Below, piece by piece: positions 28,673 to 40,749 of a stretch of DNA of 64,000 bases; positions within the stretch are counted from its first letter, which is position 1; each line of letters opens with the position of its first letter. This DNA is from Peronospora farinosa (taxonomy: Eukaryota; Oomycota; Peronosporomycetes; Peronosporales; Peronosporaceae). The position numbers were made by a program, and so were the translations under genes. The stretch is taken from positions 212,138-276,137 of the forward strand of contig CANTFK010000173.1 in NCBI GenBank assembly GCA_947646735.1, given 5' to 3'. The notes beneath the pieces were generated by a model. The model did not search any database. It saw only the letters and a program-made list of their open reading frames with translations, and was not told the DNA's origin.

Positions 28673-31325
28673 TTCTTCTTCGGGTACTTTCTCTTCTCAG
28701 TAGGAAAATGAGAAATGTTTCTCTTTTTTCTCTCCCCCTTTGACGACGTTTTTTCCACGTCACGTTCCAAAATTTAGTCCTTCTTTCTTTAAATAGAGTA
28801 CTCTATCCGAAATAGTGGGAGTGCTACTGTAAAACTTAATACTAGCTCCGAATACAAAAAACTTAAATGTAATTTGAAGCCGTTAAGTTCGTTAAATTTG
28901 TGTGGGTGGCCGTCGCGCGTTGTCTCTGCCATTTGGGCTGACTTTCGTCCAATTATATCGCTCCTTTGTTGCGATATCCAGTGAAAGTACGGTAGCATTT
29001 TAGTCAACGATAATGTCTTAGAACATTTATTGTTGCTGGGCGGACGTAGACGCCATTGCTCCCCTCTCTATCTCTCTATTGTTTCTTGATAGCGACTTTA
29101 TAATAGCATTATCCTCTTGTAATCCACTATCAAAGGGTATTCTAATCCACCTATAAGTCGCCTATAAAATCCTGTGGTTGCTACAGTAAATAAATAGGCT
29201 TCGGATCTGTTTCAATCGACTCGTCTGTCCCTAGTGCAAGCAATCGGTGCAAGCTGGATTGTCGCTGCACAAAACATCTGTTGAAAGCATCTCCCTTCGG
29301 CTACGTACATAAACAAAGCAGTCAATAACCTGTCAATGGCAATGACGTCTGGTCTCGTGGTTGGGATGCTGGATGACACGCTTAATAGCGTGTACTGTGA
29401 ATAGAGTTGCATGTCTGCAAGAGCTAATTGAGCAACAATCAATTTCATGGACAGCGCAATGTTGCACGTGTTTAAAGTGTGAGCGTCTGTTGTGTTTGCA
29501 GACGAAAAAGTCGATTTGTCATGCGAGACTTTGCAGGGTCGAACGGTCTCTAGTGTGACAAGGAAATGTGCTCATGTACGAGTGTATGGGACGTATTGAA
29601 GATCGCCACGTGCTGCAGTGTCTATTGATGTGCCCGAACGACCAGAAAAGTAAGAACGTAAGCTGCAGCGTCTAGACGTATTGTAGTGTTGTCTGTATTG
29701 CCAGCTGAGTCTGACTGACTGGGAGTCTTTATGTTGGAAGAGTTCAACTCGGACATACTATTACTGCAGAGTATCAGGAGGTTCATCTAGTGCTGAGTGC
29801 TGGTAGTTTCTTACGTTGTACATGAGCACATAAGTTTGCATGGAATGTCGTCAACACGTATGTCGAAAAATGTCGTCAGAGACGCAATGCTTTCAGTCTA
29901 CAGTCGCAAAATACTTCTGCCATTGTTGTGTATACAAGGTGACAAGGTAGGGTGGTGCAAAAGACATTGTAGGAATGGATCAAGTGCATGACGTGTTGCG
30001 AGGTAGATGTCGTGCTGGATTTCAGACTAATGCTAAGTTGTCGGGGTTACGTTTCATGTGGTTAAACGAATTGGTAAGCTCGCGTAAATTACGCGTCAAT
30101 GTCATGAAAGCATACCATAAAGAAGGAAACTATTACGTGGAACCAAGAGGAGCTGTTGGAGATGTACCAGTTTCTTGAAAGTACAAGTACCCGATCGCGT
30201 CGTCGCGAACGGCATGTGCGGTCCGGATTTTGGCATTGAACTACTTTGTTTCAGACTTTACGTAGAAGGCATAGGAATGGTAAGAATCCGGGCAGCTCGG
30301 CAACGTTCGACAAGCGGGTAAAGTCACCACGTACCGTGAAGTGCGGTCGATCAGCCCACGGCCGATCTAATTGACAAGCTATCAAGATAGTTTGAGGAAA
30401 AAGACGTGAAGTGTGAGCCATGGACCGAGTACCTGCCAAATGTATGTAGTGGCAAGTGTACTATGAAGATCGACAGGAATACGCACAAGTCCAAGTACCC
30501 GATGCTGGTCCAATGGAAGCGAAATTGCTGAGAGACTCATAAGTGAAGCATGAAAAAGTATATATTGTCGAGATTGATTGAATGTTGTGATGGAAATCAC
30601 TGCAGCGTATTGGTACTACTGTACTGCAACAATTACCATCTACAACAAATGATGACCAGCTCCATGTAATACGTGTGATTGTAAATTGGTCAAAGTTGTG
30701 GCACATCATGAGCTTAACTGGTACGAACAGGATTATTGCTTGCATGAACTCGAATCTTGGCTTGACTCAATACTATTGAGCATCTTCGACTAGATAAAGG
30801 TAGTTGAACCATAGTATGTATCACATCATGGTCGACAGACACTATCATTGTGATTGCAGCTTGCAGTACGCAACTTCCACAATCTTATGCCCTGATTTCC
30901 ATCTGCAACGACGCTTCCAAAGAGTTTGTCAGTTCGACGACAAGCAAATCAGTCACGCGTTTGTTTTTCAGCTCGAAATTTCGTCGTTTGTGCCGTTAAG
31001 TGGTCTCGTAACCGTATCGTTCCTGTTCCTTGTATTTCGTTGGAATTCGTCGTCCTCAGCCTCTGAACTTCCCAGCCGTTTGGCCAGCCGGTCAGTTGCG
31101 TGCGACCGTTTTTGAGGTGGTAAAGTCAGGGTTTTGAAGGAAAAACTTCTCTCCTACCACGTGCTTCATCCGTTTGACCAAGTCTTCATTGCAGAAAACT
31201 GAACATTTGACATCAGTGAGTACGTTGAATTACGAGATTTCGTGCTGACGACGTCTTCAAAGTGAGACCGTCAAAAGCTTCTACTTTTTCTTACGATTCA
31301 ACGAGTGTCGTTGCATTGTTATTGC
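28673..31325. other. Intergenic tract of 2.6 kb
   Basis: No supported gene. Small open frames (about 60-100 codons) occur on both strands but none has a recognisable domain. A short motif AAGTACCCGAT recurs at about 30187 and 30494, within sequence that looks like old, decayed repeat DNA. Confidence 0.4.
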
Positions 31326-33676
31326 ATGACAAGAGCAAAAGAAGACGTGACTTTTATAATGGAAGAACGTATTAGTAGTTCTTACGTTGAATTGAACAAG
31401 ACACCAAAGAGTTTACAAACTACTCGTATGTCAAATGCTAGTCACTTGTCTCGGAATCGACAGAGTTTTCTAAGTCAAAGTCAGAGTCATGCACGTAGTC
31501 GAGTGCTCTCTCATAGTCTGAAACCGTACACGGATTCAGATGCAAACGAGTCCATTTTGCGTGCCAATGCTCCACCTAATTACACGGGTGGTTTCAATGG
31601 TGAGATTCCATGTACCAAGTTGTTTGGAGTTTGATGTTTCCATGTTTAAAAGCTCACCTGTACTTGTCTGTAGAAATTATGAACCAAATCAGGGCCAAGA
31701 ACTACTACACGCAGCAATTCCAACGGATCCAGCAACAAACCAACATGAGTCGATTGCTTTACTTTTCAAACGTAGCTCCTACGTTCTACGAATCGAATTA
31801 TCTGGCAATTGTTCAAGACTCGTCCGTTTACCGAGTCCGTGCGTGTTTTTTCATTGGACTTGTGGGACTTACGACACTTTACATGAATGAATGGCGATCG
31901 GATAAATGGTCCAAGTCTGAAACAAATGGACGTTCAGATGAGGACGAGACGGCCATTATGGTGATGACATTTGGAGTCATGTTGCCAACTTTTTTGTTGG
32001 GATTTCTTGCTACGTTTACGAGCATTGGACGGAAGTACTTGGAAAATGTCACTGCAATAGTTTTCGTAGTTGTTGCTGCTATGATGATTGCTAAGAAACC
32101 AGTCGAGAAAGTCAAAGGGCCGGTGATTCCGTTGCTTATTTTGCTCATACCCGTCTTTGGTATCACTAGAATGCGTTACGTGAAATCGTGTTGCATCGGT
32201 TGGGGCTGTTTTTTCAGCTACTTGATCGTCATGATGAGTGTGCGTAATACGCTTCCAGTGCCCAGTACCTTTGACTCGTACACGGATATCTCGTACCAGG
32301 CCATTAATTATGGCATCACAGCTATCGGTGGCATGGTGTCACAATACCGTCAAGAATTGCTGCGTCGTCGCAACTTTTGTTTGCAGTTGCCATTCTCGGG
32401 TACGATGAATGCTGATGCTGTTGCAGAGATCAAGACGGACAAGTTTAGCAAGAAGACGCTCATGCATCGCTGGTCACTCAAATTCCGTCACCCGGAAGTC
32501 GAGGAGTGTTTTTATCGCTACTGGTATCTCATTGACCCGTTCCCGTACGAGAATCCAAACTCGGGATCACTGCACCAGGGTGTATTCCGTACTATTCGTT
32601 TCGCCGTTTGGACGCTGCTGTTGAACCAACTTGTGCTGTTGTTGCAAGATATAAAGTTTCTCAAGGTCACGAAGGACAGTTTGGTGGATGACAGCGATTT
32701 GACGTACGCTCTGGTGCTTCGATTCGGTGTGACAGTGCCGCTTTACTTTTCGGCGGCGTTGTTCATGTACTTCCTTGGAAAAGCTTTTTATGCTCGATGG
32801 GTGAAGGAGTCGGAAGATGCCAAGAATGCTGCGCTTACACGAGACTCGATGGTTTCGGTTGGCATTAAATACTCTGACGCGGATCTTGAGCGCAAGAGTG
32901 ACATGTTGGTTGAGGTCGCTAGATCAACGCAGGGCACACCGCGCATGAAGGTCGTTGTGGAAGCAGCACAGGTCAAGTATGCGACCAAGGAACGTGTTTA
33001 TGACATCCTCATTAACAAAGGCGGATACGTTCGATCGACGCAGATTTTCTCGTCGGTTGTAATTGCCTGTCATGTATGCTGCATGGGTATTCTTCTGCTC
33101 GCTGTATCGACAGGTCCGAAAGTTGACGCGTACTTGAAAACGCAGAAAACGGTTCCCGGTCAACCCAAGCCAGTGTACTACATGGGCTTTTTGAATGCGG
33201 TGCTCTTTGCTCATCGCTCGGGCTTTCGTGTGCGCTTTATCTATGCGACGTACACGACGTTTGTTGTAGCATTGGGCATCATTATCGCTGCGAGCAGTAT
33301 GTCACCGGCTCATTATCAGCAGTACGCAGGTTACGTGTCCGTGATTTTTCTCATGGGAATGATGATTTCGCACGAGGAGGAGAGTCTGCGTCGTACATTT
33401 TTCGTGCTCAAGTCAATTCGTACGCTTGAGTTTGAAGAGTGGTTTAGCGTTGTGCTACGCATTCAAGGCTGGGTCAAAGAACGCTTTCGCAAGAAATTGC
33501 GTGACGTGCGTTCCAAGGGTAGCAAGGATATGGACAATAGTCGGAACATGGCAACTGCTGCGCCAGTGATCATCAATACTTCGGCGCAGATGGCCTTTGC
33601 TTCGAGACTTGGAATGTACTCGCAGATGTTCAACATCATTATTGCTATCGCAGACGTCATCACTAGCAGTCTGTAA
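31326..33676 (+). CDS. Polytopic membrane protein with two six-helix halves, one intron
   Basis: Exon 1 (31326-31599) encodes a Ser/Arg-rich cytosolic N-terminus (ending PNYTGGFN). A 74-bp intron (31600-31673, GTGAGA..TGTAG) joins in frame to exon 2 starting EIMNQIRAKNYYTQQ. The nearest upstream open codon is GTG, so I chose ATG 31326; ATG 31359 (MEERISSS) is an alternative. The protein, about 758 aa, has about 12 hydrophobic helices in two clusters separated by a soluble segment (around SLKFRHPEVEECFYRYWYLIDP). Each cluster ends similarly (MVSQYRQELLRRRNFCL and MMISHEEESLRRTFFVL), which suggests an internal duplication. The layout recalls the membrane part of class III adenylyl cyclases, but no cyclase domain is present. 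The family is not certain. Confidence 0.75.
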
Positions 33677-33806
33677 GTTGATGGAGACAGGAGGTAGGAA
33701 AGCGACGGAAATTCTTTGTCCAGTCCATTAGCTAACCAGTGTCTAAAGTTGTTTGATTCATCCTTCGTTGCTTATAATACTTTTATCAGCTTCAAAAGTG
33801 TTTGAC

Positions 33807-35276
33807 TTAGTCGAGATCATCGACACTAAAGAATTTTTGATCTCGATCTTGGGACACAGAGCTTTCGTCCTCAGCGTAGGCATCTTTGTAATGACTCGGC
33901 GGGTCAAAGTCTTGCCTGTAGCTCTGCATTCGTTGACGGTCATTGCAACTGTTTTTGCGCTCCATACATTGAGAAACGTTGACGTGTCCGGACTCTTGCA
34001 AAATGTCAATATAGTATTCGAGTTCTCCCTGGTTCCACTGCATATCTTTCGAATTGGCTACACTTGCTCGTTCCACGAAGTTGGCAAGGTTGTCTAAATC
34101 CGGAGAAGCTGAAAGCCACGCGTCTGGGTCGATATTTAAAATCTCCTGTGATCGAGACGACGATGGACTGCTGCTATGTTTTGGACCTGATTCCATTGAG
34201 GCGGAAGAAGAGTCTTGATTATGGGTGCTGCTGTTTATATACTCGTCTTGCAAACTGCACATGTAAATATTTGACATTGTAGGCCGTGTCACGTCCGAAA
34301 TGCATTGGGTGCAAAATCTCTCCTTGCCAGGTTTCTGCGTGCGACTATCAAGTCGAAAGACTGTACACCATTCACGACATTTTCTGCACGTATTCCGACG
34401 ACAACCCATGCAGAGTTTCAATGAACTACGCAACATCGTGGGTTTCTTCATACACACGTCACAGGAATTACTAGTTGATGGAATTTGATCCGTGCTGTTG
34501 GTAATACGTGCAGAATATGCTTTAGCACGAGCGATAACAAGATACTTTTGTACAGCGAGCATTCGGTCGACCATAATCACTTGTACGACACTCCGTGGAA
34601 GCGTGCCACCCATAGAAGATGTTCCAATCATAAAACAACCAACCAATTCTTCTTGAAATTGTCGAAAGAGATAACACAACGAGATAACTCCTCGTTTCAT
34701 CTTGTCTTGATTGGGTGGTAATTCCGCTACTTCGACCGATTTCATGATACAATAGACAAAATATCGTCCTTGCGTGTCAATAATCCGTCCAAGACGATTG
34801 TAATAGAGAAAATCACGAGCATGAATTAGAGACGGACCAATGGCAGTTTTCAATGCCATCCATTTAATTCCCGAGAAAATGACGCTGCTGGTAATTGGAT
34901 TTTTTTCAAAAATCTGAACAATCCGAGCGTCTAGAAACATGTGCATTAAAATACTGGATCGAATCCGCATACTTTCCATATCATCCGCATACGCTCCATC
35001 GATCATGTCTTCAATAGAGCCAGGCATGAGTCCACTACAGAGATATCGTCGATTTTCATTTGACTTGATTTTAGTATTACGTTCTTTGTAAACATTTAGA
35101 GACTTTTGTCGTCGGACAAGTTTCCAATTGAGTGCCGTTTCCATGGGTTTTGAAGTATTATGGAAGTTGTCGTAGATTTTTAAGGTTTTTTCAATGAGAT
35201 CATCACTTGATGATGCCAATTCTTCTTGTTGTTTTTTACTAAAGTTTAGACAGGGGAAAGTAGGACACTCTGTCAT
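33807..35276 (-). CDS. START-like / FYVE-like zinc-finger protein (489 aa)
   Basis: I take the start at ATG 35276 (MTECPTFPCLNFSKKQQEEL); 34 extra upstream codons are open but look non-coding. Residues about 45-260 resemble the START-like lipid-binding region common in oomycete FYVE proteins (LNWKLVRRQKSLNVYKER ... MPGSIEDMIDGAYADD ... DFLYYNRLGRIIDTQGRYFVY). Residues about 275-335 have four C-x2-C pairs (CDVC, CMGC, CRKC, CTQC), the eight ligands of a FYVE-type double-zinc finger, but the R-x-HHCR phosphoinositide-binding motif is replaced by RRNTCRKCR. The C-terminal tail is Ser-rich. Possibly endosomal, but PI3P binding is doubtful. Tail-to-tail with the membrane-protein gene, 130 bp apart. 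Confidence 0.8.
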   Translation of the reverse strand: MTECPTFPCLNFSKKQQEELASSSDDLIEKTLKIYDNFHNTSKPMETALNWKLVRRQKSLNVYKERNTKIKSNENRRYLCSGLMPGSIEDMIDGAYADDMESMRIRSSILMHMFLDARIVQIFEKNPITSSVIFSGIKWMALKTAIGPSLIHARDFLYYNRLGRIIDTQGRYFVYCIMKSVEVAELPPNQDKMKRGVISLCYLFRQFQEELVGCFMIGTSSMGGTLPRSVVQVIMVDRMLAVQKYLVIARAKAYSARITNSTDQIPSTSNSCDVCMKKPTMLRSSLKLCMGCRRNTCRKCREWCTVFRLDSRTQKPGKERFCTQCISDVTRPTMSNIYMCSLQDEYINSSTHNQDSSSASMESGPKHSSSPSSSRSQEILNIDPDAWLSASPDLDNLANFVERASVANSKDMQWNQGELEYYIDILQESGHVNVSQCMERKNSCNDRQRMQSYRQDFDPPSHYKDAYAEDESSVSQDRDQKFFSVDDLD

Positions 35277-36188
35277 TTGGTTTTTTAATGAGACGTGTAC
35301 TAGAAAAAAGGACGATTTAAGAGTGAGATTCGAATGATGCAATGCTCGACACGGGGCGTCCACTCGGTGGGGTATCAATATTGTACAAATTATGCGACCT
35401 ATTAAACGTCAAGACGATGACAAGAAAAAGTCGAAGAGGAGGGTAGAGTTAAGAAAATAATAAGAATTTAATGGATTTAAAAGTGTGTGCGTTTCGAAGG
35501 GATATAGTTTGTGCTTTACATGACTACTGTATAGGTATTAGTTATTTATTGAGTGTTCGGATACTCATAAATTGTATCAATTTAAATTTAACATATTGAC
35601 AAAATTTATTTAAAGCTGTTGTTACAATTTGTGTCACAATACGTTCTTACGACTTCAGCGTGCATTATGAGTTCAGATCACCACACCTGCATCGGTTCAA
35701 ACAAATGCACCCTACGATCAAATTATCTAGAATATAAATAACCCCATGGTGTAGATACGTCGCTTCCATTGCGGTCTTTCAATTGTATACAGAGAATGGG
35801 TTACGATTTGACATCTTTCAGATTCAAGCGTCGCATATCCATCTGTCGACGAAGCTGAACCTGGACAGTCCGACCCTGTTTGTTACTTGAGAAAAATCCA
35901 AACACTGTTTTTTGAATAGTAGTATGAGCTATAGTAGTTTGTATTTGTTGTTGTGTCTGCAAGAGTAGTACTTGCGTATGGTTAAACAAAAAATACGCTT
36001 TGATACGATAGAACATTAATATGGTACTATGTATAGAGTGCCACTAAATTTTACTACTAGTACTTCATACTGTGGTAGCTTCGTGGCTGATGTGAGTAAC
36101 TGACAACTGAATTGTTGTCGCTGCGGGAGAGAATCGGAGTCTGCAATCAGATTGTACTGCAATTCACTATGGTCAACGTCTGACTCTG
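35277..36188. other. Intergenic between the FYVE-like and kinase genes
   Basis: Presumed divergent promoter region. A 71-codon minus-strand frame with an ATG (36016-35801, MFYRIKAYFLFNHTQVLLLQ) is present but has no recognisable domain; I do not call it a gene. Confidence 0.45.
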
Positions 36189-36365
36189 ATGCGGAAGAGA
36201 GCGAAAGAATTTGTTTTCTTCATCGGTTAAAACGGATAAAAACGTTGTCAACCACTTTTCCCTTTGCCAGCAAGCCCAAAGGTCGGTCGATTGAAAAAAA
36301 AGCTGCGCCCTCTCGCTTTAGGTAATTTGCCAAGCAACAGCTCGACATACAAAAACCGAGAACAT

Positions 36366-37973
36366 ATGAACATGGAGAACGCCAAAGTGCGTGGGAACCA
36401 GCGCAAATTGACATTTCAACGCCGCAAGAAGCCGACAAACCCATTGCGCGTTGACCCCGATGCTGCCCCTACTCGCACCAGTACGTTTTTTGGCACCGTG
36501 GGGTCTCCCATTAAAATGGGTAACGTCGAAATGGGTCGTCGGACGCCAAAGTTGCCGCCTCGTCCATCACCTCAAGACGTGCCCGTGGATTCTGAAGCTG
36601 CAACTTTAGACATTAACAAGAAGGCGGCCTTTCGTGAAGAGCTCCGTCGACAACAGAAGGCCAAGCAACGGGCTGAAAAGGCCAACGAAGTTGTGGAGGA
36701 GCCTCAGGCTACACTGGACAAGGAGTCTGTGGCCACAGTTCGCAATGACAATGGACGAAAGCATCGGGGTCGTCGGAATTCGACTGAGTTCTTAGGGCAA
36801 CCGATGGAACCCGTCCAGCAACTTAAGTTGGATGGTGCCAAAAAGGCGAAAATTCCCCATTTTTTGTCTGCATGGTTTAATGCGGGACACGACACAAAAG
36901 CAACTACAGATACGGACAATAGTGATGCGGAATCAGCCACTACGGATCGAACGATTATCAGTGCGGAAAAAAAGGATAAAGAAGAGACGACGTTGAAAGG
37001 TCAAGAGTCGCACCAGCTGGTGGATGTGGTGAAAAACCCGTCAGTTGAACTGGATGACGTCATACAGGACAAGAGCAAGGCGCGGGTTGCCAATTACAGT
37101 CAAAATATTAATTTTAACGAGATTACACTCGGTCGAATGATTGGAGAAGGGGCGTTTGGCAAAGTTCATGAAGGAAAATGGCGTGGCAAAAGTGTGGCCG
37201 TGAAGTTGCTCATTTGTCAAGAACTTCGAAGTGACATTTTGAATGAATTTCAATCGGAAGTCGAGATTATGAGTGTATTACGTCATCCAAACATCTGTCG
37301 CTTATTAGGGGCGTGCATGGAACCGCCACATCGTGCTTTGGTCGTGGAATTGTTGCAACGGGGTTCACTATGGGGAGTTTTACGAATGAATCGGAAATCC
37401 ATTGATCAGGAAATGCGATCTCGATTCATTTATGATACAGCCAAGGGAATGTCCTATTTGCATCATTTTGAACGTCCAATTCTTCATCGGGATCTAAAGA
37501 GTCCGAATCTGTTGGTGGATAAGAATTTTAACATTAAATTGTCCGATTTTGGACTAGCACGAGTCAAGGCTCATGTACAGACAATGACTGGAAATTGTGG
37601 CACCGTTCAATGGATGGCACCTGAAGTACTTGGGAATCAGAAGTACACGGAAAAAGCTGATGTGTTTTCATTTGGAATTGTCATTTGGGAAATCGTGACG
37701 GGAGAATGTCCTTACGATGGTATGAGTCAGATTCAAGCTGCACTTGGTGTACTGAATCGGAATTTACGACCCAATATCCCACGTGATTGTCCACCGTTTT
37801 TTTCACGGTTGATGAAAGCTTGCTGGAATCGTCAACCGGAATTACGACCGAGTTTCCCACACATTGTCAATGCTTTTCGGACGTATCAGAGCTCAATTTC
37901 GGAATCTCGTGCGACTAGCAGCGCTGCAGCATCGGCAAAGGCCGCTATGGCCGCATCGGTTGCTGCTTCATAA
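36366..37973 (+). CDS. TKL-family protein kinase (at least 535 aa)
   Basis: The kinase domain covers residues about 252-515: glycine loop [14 protein letters not shown] Lys, HRDLKSPN catalytic loop, DFGLARV, and [11 protein letters not shown] activation segment end. The [13 protein letters not shown] combination and Raf-like pattern place it in the tyrosine-kinase-like group of Ser/Thr kinases. The N-terminal half is basic then acidic and low complexity, with no domain. The open frame extends upstream without an ATG to 36264 and a pyrimidine-rich stretch ending TTTGCCAG (36270) looks like a splice acceptor. An upstream exon starting at ATG 36189 (MRKRAKEFVFFI) could join there in frame, but the implied intron of 45 bp is short, so I list the ATG at 36366. 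Tail-to-tail with the EF-Tu gene. Confidence 0.85.
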   Translation: MNMENAKVRGNQRKLTFQRRKKPTNPLRVDPDAAPTRTSTFFGTVGSPIKMGNVEMGRRTPKLPPRPSPQDVPVDSEAATLDINKKAAFREELRRQQKAKQRAEKANEVVEEPQATLDKESVATVRNDNGRKHRGRRNSTEFLGQPMEPVQQLKLDGAKKAKIPHFLSAWFNAGHDTKATTDTDNSDAESATTDRTIISAEKKDKEETTLKGQESHQLVDVVKNPSVELDDVIQDKSKARVANYSQNINFNEITLGRMIGEGAFGKVHEGKWRGKSVAVKLLICQELRSDILNEFQSEVEIMSVLRHPNICRLLGACMEPPHRALVVELLQRGSLWGVLRMNRKSIDQEMRSRFIYDTAKGMSYLHHFERPILHRDLKSPNLLVDKNFNIKLSDFGLARVKAHVQTMTGNCGTVQWMAPEVLGNQKYTEKADVFSFGIVIWEIVTGECPYDGMSQIQAALGVLNRNLRPNIPRDCPPFFSRLMKACWNRQPELRPSFPHIVNAFRTYQSSISESRATSSAAASAKAAMAASVAAS

Positions 37974-38461
37974 ACTGCTGCCACTTCGAGACGTCTAGTC
38001 TTCGTAGTAGAACTTGGACTTTGTTTTTTATTTTACTGAGGACAAGAGATACCGCTTTGGCGGAGAAGCAAACAAGGGACACACAAAATGATGATACACA
38101 ATTTCATGTACGCTTGTTTTGTTGATGGATGCTAGTATTGCTTTTGATACGAAAGACAGTTCTGGCTATAAGCTGCTTACATGGTCTTCTTATTACTCTG
38201 CTTAGCTTGCAAGTTAGTTTGCGAATCATATTCGATGGGATTTTAGTTGTGCGTTCTAGCTGTGCTTCGTAGAATCACCTTAACGTCCATCACGATTGTT
38301 GTAAACTGCACGACAATTCATTCTATAGTATACCAAGTGTTTTGTTGTGATTGAATGTATTGTTGGTTACGTAAAGCTCAACACTAGCTAGGTACGTCTC
38401 CTTATCGTCATCTCCTCCTTTGCTTTTTCATGATCTACTGCACTCGTTTCTGCAGAAACAT
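37974..38461. other. Intergenic between convergent kinase and EF-Tu genes
   Basis: Holds the 3' flanks of both genes; no further feature seen. Confidence 0.6.
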
Positions 38462-39709
38462 CTACGACTCAACCTTGGAAATGACACCGGCACCAATGGT
38501 ACGACCACCCTCACGAATGCTGAACTTCATACCAGCGTCCAGAGCAACAGGATGAATGAGCTCAATGTCAATGGCCGTGTTGTCACCAGGCATAACCATC
38601 TCCGTGCCGTCCTTGAGCAGAATGTTGCCCGTCACGTCGGCCGTGCGGAAAAAAAACTGCGGTCGGTAATTGCTGAAGAAGGGCGTGTGGCGGCCACCTT
38701 CTTCCTTCTTAAGCACATACACCTCGGCCTCAAACTTGGTGTGCGGATTGATAGTACCAGGCTTGCACAACACCTGTCCACGCAACACTTCGTCACGCTT
38801 GAGGCCACGCAGCAACAGACCAACATTATCTCCAGCCTGTCCACGGTCAAGTGACTTCTTGAACATCTCGACACCCGTGCACGTAGTCTTGAAACTCGGC
38901 TTCAGCCCCACGAGCTCCACTTCATCTCCAGTATTGATAATACCTTGTTCCACTCGACCAGACACGACAGTACCACGACCAGAGATAGAAAACACGTCTT
39001 CCACTGGCATCAAAAAGGGTTTTTCAAAGTCTCGAACAGGGTCTGGAATGTACGCATCAACTTCATCCATGAGCTTCAAAACAGCATCCCGTCCAATAGT
39101 ATGATCACGTCCTTCCACAGCTGCAAGAGCTGATCCCTGTACAACAGGAATATCATCCGCTGGAAAGTCATACGCTTCCAAAAGTTCACGAATTTCCATT
39201 TCCACAAGTTCCAAGAGCTCTTCATCATCCACTTGGTCCACTTTGTTCATAAACACCACAAGAGCTGGGACACCAACTTGACGAGCAAGTAAAATATGTT
39301 CTCGGGTTTGTGGCATTGGCCCATCACCAGCCGATACGACTAAAATGCCACCGTCCATTTGAGCAGCTCCCGTAATCATATTTTTCACATAATCAGCATG
39401 CCCAGGACAGTCAACGTGTGCATAATGACGTTTGTCTGTTTCATACTCGACATGAGCAGTAGAAATTGTAATACCACGTGCTCGTTCTTCAGGGGCTTTA
39501 TCAATGTCGGCGTAGCTGGTAAATTCCGCACCGCCCGTTTCTGACAAAACTTTTGTAATGGCCGCTGTTAATGTCGTTTTACCGTGATCGACATGACCAA
39601 TGGTACCAACATTTACATGGGGTTTTGTACGATCAAATGTTGCCATGGAACGGGTGAGTGAACGACCACATTTGACTGAAAGAGGGACTAATTGACGGAG
39701 GAAGACCAT
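38462..39709 (-). CDS. TUFM: Mitochondrial translation elongation factor Tu (415 aa)
   Basis: Nearly full-length bacterial-type EF-Tu: G1 [16 protein letters not shown], switch region [15 protein letters not shown]3 [17 protein letters not shown]4 [12 protein letters not shown]5 GSALAAVEG, and domains 2-3 ending in [18 protein letters not shown]-Tu carries aminoacyl-tRNA to the ribosome. The N-terminal 20 residues ([20 protein letters not shown]) are basic and hydroxylated without acidic residues, which fits a mitochondrial presequence and shows a nuclear-encoded organelle factor. No intron. Confidence 0.96.
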   Translation of the reverse strand: MVFLRQLVPLSVKCGRSLTRSMATFDRTKPHVNVGTIGHVDHGKTTLTAAITKVLSETGGAEFTSYADIDKAPEERARGITISTAHVEYETDKRHYAHVDCPGHADYVKNMITGAAQMDGGILVVSAGDGPMPQTREHILLARQVGVPALVVFMNKVDQVDDEELLELVEMEIRELLEAYDFPADDIPVVQGSALAAVEGRDHTIGRDAVLKLMDEVDAYIPDPVRDFEKPFLMPVEDVFSISGRGTVVSGRVEQGIINTGDEVELVGLKPSFKTTCTGVEMFKKSLDRGQAGDNVGLLLRGLKRDEVLRGQVLCKPGTINPHTKFEAEVYVLKKEEGGRHTPFFSNYRPQFFFRTADVTGNILLKDGTEMVMPGDNTAIDIELIHPVALDAGMKFSIREGGRTIGAGVISKVES

Positions 39710-40029
39710 TGCTCAACACACAATTGAATATGTGGCTCCCGAGTTACGAGTGACTGGCTGGTGTGGCTGAGAGTCAAGGACGGATGGCATGGGAAGATTA
39801 ACTTGGTATTTGTAAGCATAGAGAAGGAGGGAAGGAGAAGGAGTTTTGACCAATACCAGAGGTGATCAACACAGACTGTTCTGGACACTTTGGAACGCCC
39901 GGATGATACCTGTCATTTTTAATAGTGTATACACGTTTTTATAGTGTGTGTATACACGGTCTCGATAGAAAGTCTAGATGCCTTGGAGTGTCGACACAAT
40001 TAATGGAAACATGGTCAGGAAGACTACAA
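39710..40029. other. Intergenic upstream of EF-Tu
   Basis: Presumed EF-Tu promoter region. Near-repeats of TGTATACACG occur at about 39927-39960 (GTGTATACACG ... GTGTATACACGG). Confidence 0.45.
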
Positions 40030-40749
40030 TATACGGTATAAGACAAAGAAATACACCAGGGCCCAATATGATACCAATGATGTATTACCCAGCACTAGAA
40101 ATATATTCATTAGGACAGGAAACAATAGATGCATGTGATTGCAAAGATTGTTCATAGTGTTGCGACACACGATCTGCCGCTTTATCGACGACAAGGTTGC
40201 GCAATATCCAACAGATGCTGCAGTATCTTGCAATCGTCTTTCGATCTTGTAGCTCAGTTCCTTGTGCCTCTTCTTTCTGTGCGTACAAGTGTACGAGGCT
40301 GATGATAAGTTTCATGACATTGTGTGGATTGATGACGCTAGTTAATATGGATCAAGATGCTCGGGTTTGACAGCAGCTCAATAGCGAAACTGAGTCGCCG
40401 TTTATGGACCATCTGATAACCCCTTACAGAAAAATGTCGTCCATCAGAGTGTACCGAGACCTATGGCCTCCATTACGTCATCAATACGACTCTCAATCTC
40501 GTTGGACGTCACAGTATTGGGTAGACTGAGTTTAGAAGCCATGCGCATGGTTTCCAGCACTGTAAAAGACCTATTAAAAAGTGAATCCTCCTGAGCCACG
40601 AACCTCGTCACGGCTCGAAACTTCGTATCCCTCGTATCTCTCTCGGCAGTAACGTCTTTCAACACACAAAAGGTACGGTCAAGCATGTGGTGTTCATTCA
40701 AGCAAAACGACCTTACCACTTGTTTAGATTCAAGTTCCCTTCTCACCAT
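40030..40749 (-). pseudogene. ABCG transporter pseudogene with internal deletions
   Basis: On the minus strand, 40749-40444 encodes a decayed ABC nucleotide-binding segment (RAVTRFVAQEDSLFNRSFTVLETMRMASKLSLPNTVTSNEIESRIDDVMEAIGLGT), very similar to the ABCG gene at 41311. Downstream pieces match the same gene but with most of the sequence between them missing: about 40330-40440 (signature/Walker B region), 40140-40320 (linker before the TM domain) and 40030-40090 (membrane region). Walker A is absent. It is a dead third member of the cluster. Confidence 0.8.

Noticed and set aside
35801..36016. 71-codon minus-strand frame between the FYVE-like and kinase genes
   Set aside because: Has an ATG but no domain or homologous copy; not enough to call a gene.
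38420..39133. Long open frames antisense to EF-Tu
   Set aside because: Shadows of a highly conserved coding region on the other strand.
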